Origin: Bimastos eiseni
Lineage: Eukaryota; Annelida; Clitellata; Crassiclitellata; Lumbricidae
Direction of reading: 5' to 3'
Assembly: GCA_959347315.1 (NCBI GenBank)
Contig: OY365806.1
Location: 50,768,068-50,832,067 of the forward strand
Length of the DNA stretch: 64,000 nucleotides
The first letter of the stretch is position 1. Every line of letters begins with the position of its first letter. The notes under the pieces were generated by a model. It saw nothing but the letters and a program-made list of their open reading frames with translations, was not told the origin of the DNA and made no database searches. Below, piece by piece: positions 23,501-32,955 of this stretch. The position numbers and the translations under genes are program-made.

Positions 23501-24961
23501 TATCACCTCTCTCTGAGCTAAATACTTATGGGCTCCTTTAAACTATAGACCTATATTTTCTAGAACAAAACTGGAATGTTGTCGATCAAACATACTGGCC
23601 CGAAAGCATGGAACGTCATTCCAGATGAATTGCGTTCTGTACCCAACCTATGTTTATTTAATTAAGATAAAGTTGTGTGATTATTCGAGCCAAATTTGAC
23701 CTCCTCAATGTTTTATTTTTGAATGATCGCAACCTAGAGTAAATGCGCAGAATAAAGAGCCTATTTCCGATGATTAAGCTTATTATAAATTGGTTAGGCC
23801 ATGAATACGACCAATAATTCACCTATCAATGAATTATTTACATGTTTATTGATCATTTATTTTCTTTACTTTCAGAATCGATCAAATTCAAGCACACTTC
23901 GCAGGAGCTCCAGTGAGTTAAACTTGAGAAGCAGCGACGACCATTTATGATATGCGAATCCTGTTCATAAATCTATAATTGATATACTATTGAAATTTTT
24001 GGCAAGATTAGTTTATGCCAGCACCTTGTGGTCTGATCGGTATCGCAGAAGGTCTGTAAACCAACAATTGCAAATTCGAGTTAGCCGAGCGGCCTCCCTG
24101 TAATGCCCATTGACCAGTACTGTTGCTCGCGGCCATAATTACGCTCGTAAAATTCAGATTCATGCTGACAGGTGACCAGACTGTCGTGCTAACTGTACAG
24201 TCTGTACAGATAATCTTTTCCGCGCAGAACAGTTACTCCATAGCTCGATGAATATTTTCTATCCGTTGCTCCTATGTATCTCAATTGGCTATCTTTAATG
24301 TTATCGTGATCATAACTATTATCAGCAGCGGCAGACGTCAATATTCATGTAACTTATTACCGGCAAACTGTCAAAGGCAGTCTCGTCTATTGTCGATGTT
24401 CTATGCCTGATACAGTTAGGATTAGATTGCGATGAAAGGAAGGAAACAGCATCTTTGTATTTTTTTATTCTTCTTCATTTCGTTCCTTTTTTTCTTATAT
24501 CCTCTTCTCCTCTTCCTCCTCTTTTTTCTTCTTCATTTGTCTCTTCTTCCTTTCATTCTTTTTACTGTTTTTCCTTCGTTTTATTCCTTTTATTTTTGTT
24601 CTTTTGTTCTTCTTTGTGATCTTTTTTCCTATTTGTCCTTTTTCCTCTTCTTTTTCTACTTTTACTTCTTCGTATTGCTGCTGTTTTGTTGTTGTTATTA
24701 TTATTATTACCATTATCATTATTATAACGTATAGCGCATTATTATGTGTAGGCAAAGATCGAGATGTACAGCAAGTACGAGCGTCAAAAGGACAAGAGGT
24801 CGTACGCCGAGCGCCACAAGGTCCACGGTGGCCCGCAGTTCTTGCGTCCTGCGTCGAGAATTAAGCCGACAAAGATCGTCAAGTGGGGAGACGACGGATT
24901 GCCCCGCTACGAGGAGGTGGAAGGGGCAGAAGCAGAGGCAGGACACGCGGAACACGAATAA
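8608..24961 (+). CDS. TNNT: Troponin T (11 coding exons, 322 aa)
   Basis: Thin-filament subunit that anchors the troponin complex to tropomyosin in striated muscle. Coding exons: 8608-8630, 12032-12058, 13790-13814, 17278-17403, 17640-17726, 18313-18459, 20278-20484, 21500-21543, 22561-22596, 23876-23912, 24752-24961. They sum to 969 nt, every junction keeps frame, and TAA lies at 24959-24961. Order: a short acidic N-terminus (MSSDEEHSDVEEEESK, residues 1-17), a long charged helix rich in R, K and E (about 26-125), a KRNFVISASS segment, then the conserved heptad core (about 146-214: KAILKQRIQPL, KLEGEKYDLEKR) that pairs with troponin I and C. The tail carries SKYERQKDKRSYAERH (about 260-275), an invertebrate TnT signature, then RIKPTKIVKWGDDG and an acidic end. 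Lengths of 300-400 residues are usual for invertebrates. Donors after exons 6 (GTCATC) and 8 (GTCAGT) are weak, as is the acceptor of exon 7. Extra or alternative N-terminal exons in the large introns 1-3 cannot be excluded. Confidence 0.93.
8637..8850 (+). repeat. 12-bp minisatellite abutting a splice donor
   Basis: Tandem units of the type ACAACCATCGT/ACAACCATTGT (about 17 units) start only 6 bp after the donor of the troponin T start exon. The long ORFs here on both strands (Asn/His/Thr- or Val/Val/Arg/Trp-rich) are translations of the repeat. Confidence 0.85.
8860..11370 (+). other. Troponin T intron 1, first part: no coding sequence
   Basis: Contains a CAG/GCAG run at 9450-9480, a TATATATA tract at 9635-9655, CATA-rich simple DNA at 10,020-10,090, and an L2-like LINE tail remnant at about 10,735-10,790 (GGGAGCGCCTCTGAGTAG..). 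The ORFs in this stretch show no protein-like conservation pattern. Confidence 0.5.
11371..11433 (+). repeat. (AAT)n microsatellite
   Basis: Pure AAT/ATA repeat of about 21 units in troponin T intron 1. It may mark an old retroposon tail, as at 5304. Confidence 0.9.
11760..11820 (+). repeat. L2-like LINE tail remnant
   Basis: The sequence GTACCTCTGCATGAGTGTAA then GAGGCGCTATAAAAT resembles the 3' ends at 6718 and 55,390. The rest of 11,434-12,031 shows nothing. Confidence 0.4.
12032..12058 (+). CDS. TNNT: Troponin T exon 2
   Basis: 27 nt between TATGTCTTCAG and GTGAGT, encoding SDVEEEESKP with split codons at both ends. It adds to the acidic N-terminal region. Confidence 0.8.
12059..13789 (+). 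other. Troponin T intron 2
   Basis: AT-rich, with ATTATTAATA-type low-complexity DNA at 12,990-13,085. No coding or repeat family was recognised. Confidence 0.6.
13790..13814 (+). CDS. TNNT: Troponin T exon 3
   Basis: 25 nt between TTGCTGCAG and GTAAGT, encoding SEAELALK and ending in phase 0. Confidence 0.8.
14090..14665 (-). pseudogene. L2/CR1-type LINE fragment in troponin T intron 3
   Basis: On the minus strand the peptide LTPVLKSRHWLKIPD, followed by IEYKVISLTYNTL (about 14,630-14,540), matches the TPVLxSLHWLPV..RIxYKV pattern that follows the RT domain in L2/CR1 LINEs. It is antisense to the host gene, 5'-truncated and frameshifted. Confidence 0.65.
15880..16225 (+). repeat. 47-bp minisatellite
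   Basis: About seven diverged units containing TTGGTTTCCATGGAGACCAG and GAGGAAGCAAAGCAGCTGCT. The unit is not a multiple of three, so the apparent ORFs are accidental. It lies in troponin T intron 3. Confidence 0.85.
16463..16618 (+). repeat. 21-bp minisatellite, seven nearly identical units
   Basis: GGTCAGAATGAATAGGATGA(G) is repeated seven times with almost no divergence, which implies recent expansion. The unit is a multiple of three, so it stays open as an RVRMNRM repeat within a 109-codon ORF (16,297-16,626). It lies in a troponin T intron and there is no sign that it is translated. Confidence 0.9.
17278..17403 (+). CDS. TNNT: Troponin T exon 4
   Basis: 42 codons between CTTTGCAG and GTCAGT, encoding a charged helix (KRREAQRQTSRGLDD.., MEDEIKELRQRN). 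It begins the tropomyosin-binding helix region. Confidence 0.9.
17640..17726 (+). CDS. TNNT: Troponin T exon 5
   Basis: 29 codons between TCTTTTAAG and GTAAGA. Encodes KRKLEREQLEKRLAAQRA, continuing the single long helix. Confidence 0.9.
17984..18059. repeat. Perfect 76-bp palindrome
   Basis: The two 38-bp arms (17,984-18,021 and 18,022-18,059) are exact reverse complements with no spacer. The centre reads GCACGCGTGC. It lies between troponin T exons 5 and 6 and would form a long hairpin in the pre-mRNA. It could be a real fold-back, a tiny MITE or an assembly chimera. Confidence 0.95.
18313..18459 (+). CDS. TNNT: Troponin T exon 6
   Basis: 49 codons: a Lys/Glu-rich helix (EEKKKKKEEEEQKRQQ), then KRNFVISASS, a recognisable troponin T element, and the end GDAGDE. 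The donor GTCATC is weak. Confidence 0.85.
18460..20277 (+). other. Troponin T intron 6
   Basis: Holds a TGTGTATG microsatellite at 19,258-19,350 and a GACGATGAT run at 19,722-19,782. No other feature was recognised. Confidence 0.6.
20278..20484 (+). CDS. TNNT: Troponin T exon 7, core domain
   Basis: 69 codons carrying the most conserved part of the family: SKEQLEAEKKAILKQRIQPL, KLAEKATELHKQL and KLEGEKYDLEKRY. This heptad segment forms the coiled coil with troponin I. The donor GTAAGT is strong; the acceptor (GTCGATTGAAG) lacks a good pyrimidine tract, so the exact first codon could shift slightly. Confidence 0.92.
20529..20600 (+). repeat. (AAT)n(GAT)n microsatellite
   Basis: About 15 AAT units followed by GAT repeats, 45 bp downstream of the exon 7 donor. 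Confidence 0.9.
21500..21543 (+). CDS. TNNT: Troponin T exon 8
   Basis: 44 nt, encoding MMELAERARQANKV and ending two bases into a glycine codon before GTCAGT. Confidence 0.8.
22561..22596 (+). CDS. TNNT: Troponin T exon 9
   Basis: 36 nt between GTGTTACAG and GTAAGT, encoding KGGLKRVQQSE with split codons at both ends. Confidence 0.85.
22860..23660 (+). pseudogene. Non-LTR reverse transcriptase fragment (Jockey/CR1 group)
   Basis: In troponin T intron 9, RT motifs remain in broken frames: GVPQGSILGSLLF at about 22,961-22,999, the catalytic LFADDTMIF at about 23,050-23,077, VNDWFKANKLSLN near 23,140, and the post-RT motif GPKAWNVIPDELRSVP near 23,600. Stops and frameshifts show it is dead. 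Confidence 0.85.
23876..23912 (+). CDS. TNNT: Troponin T exon 10
   Basis: 37 nt between TTACTTTCAG and GTGAGT, encoding IDQIQAHFAGAP and ending in phase 0. Confidence 0.85.
24411..24612 (+). repeat. Pyrimidine-rich direct duplicate, copy 1
   Basis: Starts TACAGTTAGGATTAGATTGC and continues through CTTCTTCATTTCGTT and long TTC/CTT runs. The same order recurs at 26,367-26,575. This copy lies 140 bp upstream of the last troponin T exon. Confidence 0.8.
24752..24961 (+). CDS. TNNT: Troponin T last coding exon
   Basis: Acceptor ATGTGTAG ends at 24,751; 69 codons then TAA. Contains MYSKYERQKDKRSYAERH, the invertebrate TnT C-terminal signature, then RIKPTKIVKWGDDG and an acidic EGAEAEAGHAEHE end. 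Confidence 0.93.
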   Translation, partial: AKIEMYSKYERQKDKRSYAERHKVHGGPQFLRPASRIKPTKIVKWGDDGLPRYEEVEGAEAEAGHAEHE

Positions 24962-25370
24962 ACGACGCAGGTCGGTCAATCCTTTGTGCTCTATGATGTA
25001 ACATTGCGATAGGTTACAAGGAGATTCTGTGACTTAAGGTAGAGCGGAGGAGCTGGATCTCGTAGAGAAACGAACAAACATAGCAAAATTTAACTAGTCC
25101 AATATAGGAATCAGAAGGAAACTACGAAGAGACAGACCAGATGGATGGAAAAAGCAATGCAGAGGAGTAGACATAATAACATTTAATAGAATGCAGTGAA
25201 GTCCACAGAACGGTAAGACTGGCTTTTGGAAAATTCGAACTCAAAGTTGTACGATGCCCTTATCATTCAAGACGCAAGCTGTAAAGTAGGCCTGCTAGAA
25301 AACCATGCAAGCATACATTAACGACGACATTAAAGACAACTAGGAGACGTCGACAAAAAATAAATATCCA
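24962..25370 (+). other. Troponin T 3' UTR
   Basis: Non-coding sequence to the first clear polyadenylation signal, AATAAA at 25,359-25,364. The cleavage site is inferred. Confidence 0.5.
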
Positions 25371-26366
25371 TTGACTCATTATCCATTTAGACCATCCACC
25401 CTTGTTTCAGCCAACCCGAAATTAAATAGGGTGGACACAGGCCGTATGTGGATGGATGGCTGAATACAAGTTAAAATAAGTAACATAATCTAGCGTACAA
25501 GAGCACAACACAATAACAGGGTCAAATTTGCGCAACATGTCTTAGTGTATCACATTGCTCAATGCATGCACAAGTGTTCTCAGAGTTGACATGTAGCTTT
25601 GAAACTTGTTGCAGAGATTCCTTGACCGAACGATGACTTCAACCTGACTGTGACCTGTTTCGAACCTTCGACGGAGAACTCTTCTAGGAACGATGTTGCT
25701 CGTTTTAAAATTTAAATATGCGACAGAAGATTTCTAACTGTTGTCCTCTTTCCTGTGTACAACTGTTCATCTATTAAAATATAGACGAACTGATATTTTG
25801 AAAGGATTTTCTCTTTTTCAGGCCAATATGACTGAAAGATCTGTGAATTCATTTTCAAAATACATGTAAAGCTTAGGACGACATCGCGCTGCTTGCCTTC
25901 AGAATGTATCAATATACTGCCATTAGAGGGACATTAATTTTATTTAAGAATTTAGGGCTTTTTACTATTCTGACCTGAACAATGCAGAACGTAGCCAATA
26001 GGCCTATTATGCAGTACAGCATAAGTAGATTCAGTCGTAAGATTAGCGCCGCGTCTGTCTACAATTTGCTCCATTTAGTCCCATAGTTCAAGTCAGAGTC
26101 AGAACAGCTGAAGGCTGACGATCGGTGGCTGAGAGGTTGATGATCGCTGCGCATGTGTGCATGTAGCAGATGCGTTTAGACAGGAGGTTGTTGTTGCTGT
26201 TGTTCCTAACGTTTTCATTGACCCTGATTGATTCTGTACGCCTTTCTGTTTACTTTAAAGAGAAGATAATCAACAACGTTCAATGCCAGTGTTTCACGAA
26301 GAATCGCTTCTCTCTCGTTTGTTCTTTCCTATAGACCTGGCTATTAATGACAGCAGTTGTATTATA
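25371..26366. other. Intergenic, no feature seen
   Basis: Unique-looking DNA without a supported gene. Confidence 0.5.
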
Positions 26367-26575
26367 TACAGTTAGGATTAGATTGCGATGAAAGGAAGGA
26401 AACAGCGTCGTTGTATATTTGTTATTCTTCTTCAATTTCGTTTCTATTTCTCTTATTTCCTTTTCTCCTCTTCCTCCTCTTTTTTTCTTCTTCATTTTCT
26501 TCTTCTTCCTCTTGTTCTTTTTTATTCTTTCCTTCGTTCTATTCCTCTGACTTTTGTTCTTTTGTTCTTCTTTTT
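26367..26575 (+). repeat. Pyrimidine-rich direct duplicate, copy 2
   Basis: Same sequence order as 24,411-24,612, including the unique lead-in TACAGTTAGGATTAGATTGC and GATGAAAGGAAGGAAACAGC. Confidence 0.8.
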
Positions 26576-26739
26576 GAGTCTTGTACATGTATATCTTTGT
26601 TATTAAGACTGGTCCAGCTATAGCTTTAGTTTGAGACGCGGTTGTTGTGTGAAGATGTTCTCCATTTCCCAGTCGTATTTGGGCTCATCGTTTTCTTACG
26701 AGATCGGCCGTAGGCCTAGTTCTTTACCAACCCGTTTAT

Positions 26740-26936
26740 GCATGCATGCATACAAGTATATACATTTGTATGTATGTATGTACGTATGTATGTATGTATA
26801 CACATATACGTGAAAAATGTTGCATGCACGTATGTACATGATGCATGTTTGTATGTATGAATATTGAATACCTGCACAAAGGCACTTCACATACCAAGTT
26901 ATAGAAAATAGCTTGGTATGGTGCTCATCACGAGAT

Positions 26937-26970
<34 letters not shown>

Positions 26971-27000
26971 TGTTGCTATGAATGCATCGATATATTTATG
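26740..27000. repeat. ATGCATGCATACA, GTATGTATGT and (TA)n microsatellites
   Basis: Simple repeats at 26,738-26,800 and a (TA)n tract at 26,940-26,968. Between them, ACATACCAAGTTATAG and TAGCTTGGTATGG form a small inverted repeat. Confidence 0.8.
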
Positions 27001-27049
27001 ATGTGTTATCACGGAATTTGTATAGCGTCATGGACCCATTTCTTGCAGC

Positions 27050-27410
27050 GGATCACTGCTTTGGTTTAGGCCTAATCACGGTTTCTCTGCTGCCATTACC
27101 CTGGACGCCGTGGTTCTCTCCGCTCTTCCAGGCAGGCTGATCTTCCACTCCTCGTTGCTGGAATGAGTTTATACGGAATTGCGCCAAGCGACAAACTCTC
27201 TGAGGCCACGTCATGTCCGCTTCTGTTGCCTGGGTTGGGTCGAGAGTGGTCCCGAATAGATAATCTTGAATGGGTTCCACTCAATCCCTTAAATGAAATC
27301 CGCATTCCAGTGGGTATACCATCAGGAAGGAAGAAGCGATCGAATGGCAGACAAGTGGGCAGTTGCCTGGACTCCATACCGATAACTACGGTTGAAGATG
27401 ATTGCTAAAA
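27050..27410. other. Unassigned stretch with overlapping ORFs
   Basis: GC-richer than its neighbours and open in three frames on both strands (81-93 codons). I do not recognise a family. It may be a retroelement fragment. The remainder, 27,411-27,865, shows nothing. Confidence 0.25.
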
Positions 27411-27867
27411 GAAGATGATGAGTGGGACACAGTATGGCGGCAGACAAGTAAGTAAGGAGTTAAGGTAAGAGAGGATACAGACCGTAGGCATATTTATTAG
27501 GCAAAATGGTTCAGTGATAAAAAACGAACAAACGGAGTCTGAGGACAAGTCTGCTGAAATCGTAAAATGAAAGTACTACATCAATTCCAACATGTAATTA
27601 TGAATGGCGAAATTTTAGACCAATCTTATTAAAATATATTTCATGACAACCATCGGCGCCGACACCACAGAGGCAACAGGGACTCCAGAACTCGTCAAGG
27701 TTCTGGGGAGAGGTTATACTTTCGGGACATTCCAGTTATTACCCTGGATTAGGTATTACTTATTGTAAAATTATAAAATGCCGGAGGGCGAAAAGGAGGA
27801 AATGGAGGTTGAGGGCAAACTGAGTACGGGGAAGCACTGTTATCCTTGGCCTGCTACCCGAGTGCAG

Positions 27868-28075
27868 TTTACTAAAAGTCGGCGTCTATGAATTGACAAC
27901 CGTATGTGTCACATGTTCGACTAAAAGTCGGGGCCTATAAATTGACAACCGTACGTGTCACATGTTCGACTAAAAGTCAGCGCCTATGAATTGACAACCG
28001 TACGTGTCACATGTTCAACTTAAAGTCGGCACCTAAGAACTGACAACCGACAACCATATGTGTCACATGTTGGAC
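27868..28075 (+). repeat. 49-bp minisatellite, about four units
   Basis: Units contain ACTAAAAGTCGG..CCTA, AATTGACAACCGTACGTGTC and ACATGTTCG, with a small internal duplication of GACAACC in the last unit. Confidence 0.85.
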
Positions 28076-28942
28076 CTCGTCGTAATCGTTGTGAACTCAG
28101 TTTAACCATTTTATTAGAAACAGACAGACGCTACTCTATATATTATGCGCTTTATTTCGGCGTAACGTCTCTGAACTTTATTTAAACGGAGATCCAACCG
28201 TAACGAACATAAACATTAAACATATGAAATATCACAGAGATAGAAAACGAAATGTAAATATAAGAGGATTCTGTTTTAGGTGACAGATGAAAGAAACACA
28301 ACTTGATGGTTACATATTTTTTTATTTAGTTTAACACAAGAGAAGATACAAAGGAAGCGCATACATCGCTTCTTCTTCTATCTGATCCTTTGTTGTTCGA
28401 CATAGCGTCGACGTGCCCTCGACCGGATGTATCGTTCAATCGAATATGGCTATTTCCTTGTGGCCGACGGATGTAGCGCATCAGATGGAGCCAGTCGCTT
28501 CCTTCCCTGACTGCTGTCGGATGAGGCACTTACCCGCCTCCTCGTCTCCTCATTCGCCCTGCTGACCGCGACATCTGCTGCTGCTGCTGCTGCTGCTGCC
28601 TGTTGTCGCCCTGGTCGCCTCAGAATATCCACCAATTGCTTCATGTCTCGATTCAATACTTTTACGCCCTTCTGTGCAGAACTTAAGCTAGCATTACCCT
28701 GTATAGACGCAACGAAGAGCAAGTGCCAATGAAAGGCTAAGTAGTCTATCGAAAACAGCGAATTGGTCATGTAAGTAAGATCGGCTAGGATGTGTGATGT
28801 GATCGGAGGGGGGTGGCATTTCCTAAAAATTGCAAATTAGTTGCGGACAGGAGAATCTGAAGTGAATATGTGTGAGCGAATGCAGGATCAAAGTTGAGGT
28901 AAATAGAGTTGCTCACGTAGGCCTATAACTATATATATATAT
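28076..28942. other. Intergenic, no gene supported
   Basis: A minus-strand ORF (28,450-28,770) contains an Ala run encoded by a GCT/TGC triplet tract at 28,575-28,600. No family was recognised. Confidence 0.4.
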
Positions 28943-29479
28943 TGTAACGGTTCAGAGGTACGCCTACCTGGTGTCGGCCTGCTGTAGCGTCTGCCTGTTG
29001 CGTACACCTGTCTACTGTGTTCTTTCTACTGTGCTATCTACCTGCTGTATACGTCTATCTACTATCTACTATCTACTGTGTATTATCTACTATCTACTGT
29101 AGATATCTACTATCTATTGTATCCTATCTACTGTGTAGTCTCTATTGTCTAATGTCTCATATCTACTGTGTATCATCGACTATCTACTGTAGATATCTAC
29201 TATCTACTCTATATCCTATCTACTGTGTATTATCTACTATCTACTGTGTAGTCTCTACTGTCTCCTATCTACTGTGTATCATCTACTATCTACAGCAAAT
29301 TAGTATAAAAGGAGTTCGCCGGGAAGATCGGAATCATCGTCGTCGTCGTTTGGAGATCGTCATCGGGGAGCCTTGTAGATTCGGCTTCTGCCTTGCAGTC
29401 TCGGCGCCTAGGAAGCACGAATAGTCGTCGTGGCTTGCGATAGTCGTCGTGGATTCAGTCGTCGTAGATTTGCGATAGT
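28943..29479 (+). repeat. 5' LTR, truncated at its 3' side
   Basis: Aligns with the 3' LTR from TGTAACG through the TATCTACTG-type internal tandem array (about 29,050-29,295), the TATA-like TAGTATAAAAGGAG at 29,305 and the TCGTCG repeats. It then stops matching at GATAGTCG (29,479), where gag sequence begins. Confidence 0.88.
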
Positions 29480-29481
29480 CG

Positions 29482-31869
29482 ATGGCACGGGATCATTGGA
29501 ATCGTGTATGGCTCAGTTTGAAGTTTGCGCCTGGCATAATCGCTGATAAAGCGGACTTTCTGCGCTGTTCTCTGGAAAAAGTGACCACGCAGCTGCTATG
29601 GGATTTTGGATCCCGTACGGATGTATCTTATAAACAACTCGTCGAGAGACTGCGTCAACGATACGCAACGGAGGGGCAGGCGGAAACGTTTCGCGCCCAA
29701 CTTTATTATCGTCGACAAAGGGGCGATGAGAGTCTCAGCGATGAGAGTCTCAGCGATCTCTTATATCCTATCCGGAGATATCATATCCGGAGACTAATCG
29801 TTCTCGCATACCCAGTGCCTTCGAATGAGACGACGGAGATTGTTGCGAAACATGCGTTCCTCGAGGCGATTAGAGATCGAGAACTGGCTCTTAAAGTGAG
29901 GGAGCGAGAACCGAAGACGCTCGACGAAGCGTATCGAGTGGCCTTGCGCCTGGCCGCGTATCAGCACACGTCTGAGTCAGAAGAGCGACGAAGGCCAGCG
30001 AACCGAGTACGAGGCACCCAAGGGAATGACAACGGCGGAGCGTTTCAATCGCAATTGGAAGGCTTCATCGCTGCTGAGCAAAAGAGGCAACAAAGCATGG
30101 AGGAGAAATTCTGTCGGCAGCTAGAGGAGCTACGAAACTCACGTCGAACGAATATCGACGCAGAGCCGAATTTCACCACACCAGTAAATCGCACAAGGAA
30201 TCCAGGACGTGGAGTAACCTGCTTCAACTGCGGACGAATCGGACACATCGCACGCCAGTATAGTCAACGGCAACGGCCTTATCACCGCCCTGACGACGCA
30301 CGGCCTTCGTCTTCATCGGAGATCGAAAACGACGGAACGACGGTTACCAACCATACCACACGTGAGGGACAGAACAGGGACACGAACAATGCCATCTACA
30401 TACGCGGGACGATAAATCGACGCTCGAGGACCTGCTTAGTGGACACTGGGTCAGAGGTAAGTCTGGTACCGTTGTCTGACGTAGAGGGGCTAATGCTTCA
30501 ACCTAGCACTCGTGGGTTTTGGGCGAAGTTAGTGAGCACATTCAGATTTGGAGAGGATTTGCAGTTGAGACAAATTTTACTGGTATCTGATCAAGTAGGC
30601 GAGCCAGTGCTCGGTAAGGATTGGTTGAGGCAGCATAAATGTAGAATTGGTTTTGGGACAGGTGCGCTTTTCATTGGACGGCGAAACATCCCATTAATTA
30701 AGGGGAATGGCTCATTGTGGTGCCAACGAGTGATGGTCGCGGAAGAAGTGACTGTTTTGCCAAATTCTCAGTGTGATGTTCCTTTTCGAACTCAGTACAG
30801 GAATCTCAATAGCACGGCTCAGGCGTGGATGACTGAAGCTAGGGAGATTAAGCCAGGAGTACATTTAGCGCGAGTGGTATTGAGTAAAGAAGCAGACCGA
30901 GCGAGTGTAATGGTTTTGAATTTGAGCGATCAGCCTGCTACGCTGTCGGTCAATCAGTTGATCGGTGATCTCCACCCTGTGGAAATAGAGTGTGAAAATG
31001 AAATCACTCCGAAACCGAGCGCGCCGATGACTAGTCAGTTGATTGAGAAGCTTGTGGGAGGTATACCGGATGATGTTCCCGGGGAAATAAGAGAAAGGTC
31101 GCAAGTCCTGCTGACAGACTATAGCGACATATTTTCGACAATCGACCGAGATTTAGGGAGCACTGAAGTTTTCCAGCATCGGATTGACACCGGGAATGCT
31201 CGGCCGATAAGACAGCCATTGAGAAGGCAGCCATTGCATTACCAAGCAGAAATAGACGCGCAGTTGGAACAAATTGTAGCAAGCGAAGTAGTGGAGCCGG
31301 TAGTTGGTGAATGGGCAGCAAATGTCGTGTTAGCCAAAAAGAAGGATCAGCCATTCGTGTGGGGAGAAGAAGGTCACAGCGCTTTCGATCGTTTGAAGGT
31401 AGCGCTCACTACTGCTCCACTACTGAGCCTGCCCAGTGACAATTCGGTGTATACATTGGATTGCGACGCTTCCGACGTAGCACTTGATGCGGTGTTGTCG
31501 CAGCGAGTCGATGGACACGAGTGTGTAGTCGCCTATGGCAGCCGGTTACTCTCTGCAGCGGAGCGAAACTATTGTGTCACAAGAAAAGAGTTACTGGCAA
31601 TAGTATACTTCACTCAAATTTACCGACAGTACTTGTTGGGGAGGAGGTTCACCCTCCGGACGGATCATGCGGCGTTGAGGTGGCTTCAGAAACCTCCGGA
31701 GCCGATAGGCCAACAAGGACGCTGGTTAGAAAAATTGGCGGAATTTTATGTTGAAGTTCTCACAGGCCGGGGCGTAAACACGGAAATGCCGACGCTTTAT
31801 CGAGGAAACCCTGCAGCCAATGTCGTCAGGGAGAGATCGGCCCCAAAGTCTTGTTGCTGCGGGAGGTAA
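29482..31869 (+). pseudogene. Fused gag-protease-RNase H ORF of the LTR element (795 codons)
   Basis: Still open as one frame. Gag lies at residues 1-230, including a duplicated DESLSDESLSD. A zinc knuckle CFNCGRIGHIARQY follows at about residue 250; its last cysteine is replaced by Y, so the CCHC is broken. The protease motif LVDTGSEVSLVP sits near residue 320. The N-terminal RT edge (residues about 570-620) jumps in frame to the RNase H/tether segment (LDCDASDVALDAVLSQ, RTDHAALRWL), so the palm and its YxDD are missing. Near 31,760 the reading shifts by one base relative to the family pattern. The ATG at 29,482 is fortuitous, created by the join with the LTR. Confidence 0.85.
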
Positions 31870-32258
31870 CCGCGGTCGTTCGTACGAAAAATGACATTTC
31901 GAAAGTGCAAGACGAGGATACTGCTCCGAACCTGCAGGAAATTCTATTGCAGAAGTCGCCAAAAGCTAAGACTTATGTAGCGCATGTTGATAAACTACGG
32001 ACTTGCTATGGTCGAGTAAAGAGACAGTGGGAGTTGCCTGCTGCGTCCGAAGCAGTGGTAGACACAGCGATCGTACCGGTCGATCAAGACGGATACCTGC
32101 GGCGAAGTAACACGAAGCGAGCGCGGAACAGGCCGCAAGTAAAGAAAGCTCCGACGGCAGAGGACGGAACGAGACAATTGTCCGCTGGCGAAAATCTGAG
32201 GCTATCGTCAGACCGTGGAAAGGATGAACAGGGAAACGGTGTGAAAGTTCGGCCTTAG
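31851..32258 (+). pseudogene. Integrase C-terminal remnant of the LTR element
   Basis: SPKAKTYVAHVDKLRTCYG matches the end of Ty3/gypsy integrases. The zinc-binding and DDE catalytic domains are absent. Confidence 0.6.
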
Positions 32259-32955
32259 GTGCGATTAATCGGCCTCGACGATGCATGAGTCGTCCCGTGC
32301 GATTTCAGTAGAGCAAGACGGCTGGCAGACGTGACGTAGCGCTGGTAAAAAGAGCGTAAAGACGAATACGACGTTCGAAAAAGAGCAAAGGATTAATACG
32401 ACATCTGTTGATAAAGAGAGAAGACACAGCGATTAAATGGAGAGACGCTGCAGTAATTTGGTGAAGAAAACAAACGGACGATGGAAGCAATGAAACGCCG
32501 TACAAAGAAATTGTTAACTGTCGAAAGGACTTTTATTTTCACAAAAGATTTCTGAAAGGAATTTTATTTTCAGGAACGAACAATGTTCTCGTCAGACAAC
32601 TGTGTGATCGTTCATGGACTTTTAGTATAATGTTATTGTGTCATGCCTGCTTTCTGTTGAACTGTCAAGCTGACCGATTTCGTATGATTTACTGTTTGGT
32701 TTGTTATGCGATAATTGTTGGCCTAGTTCTTATGAGTTGTTTGGACTGTTCGACAATGTCTAATTTTATAATTAGCTATGGAAGATTGAGTCCACGTGAT
32801 TTTCATGTTGCATTATATAGGATCTGACTGTTAAGTCTGTTAATTTGCTTTGTGGACTATTGTCTGAACTGAAGCCGATGTACGTTTTAATTAGGGGAAA
32901 TCTTGTGATTAGGCGTTCCCAAAATGAGACTTTTTAGATGTTGCTGCGGGTGGCG
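32259..32955 (+). other. Untranslated region before the 3' LTR
   Basis: AT-rich and without a long conserved ORF. A short G-rich stretch (GCTGCGGGTGGCG) immediately precedes the 3' LTR and may be the polypurine-tract remnant. Confidence 0.5.

Noticed and set aside
24432..24755. Phe/Leu-rich or Lys/Glu-rich ORFs on either strand
   Set aside because: Products of the pyrimidine-rich duplicated block, not genes.
29017..29424. 135-codon ORF before the gag ORF
   Set aside because: It is a translation of the TATCTACTG tandem array and TCGTCG repeats of the 5' LTR.
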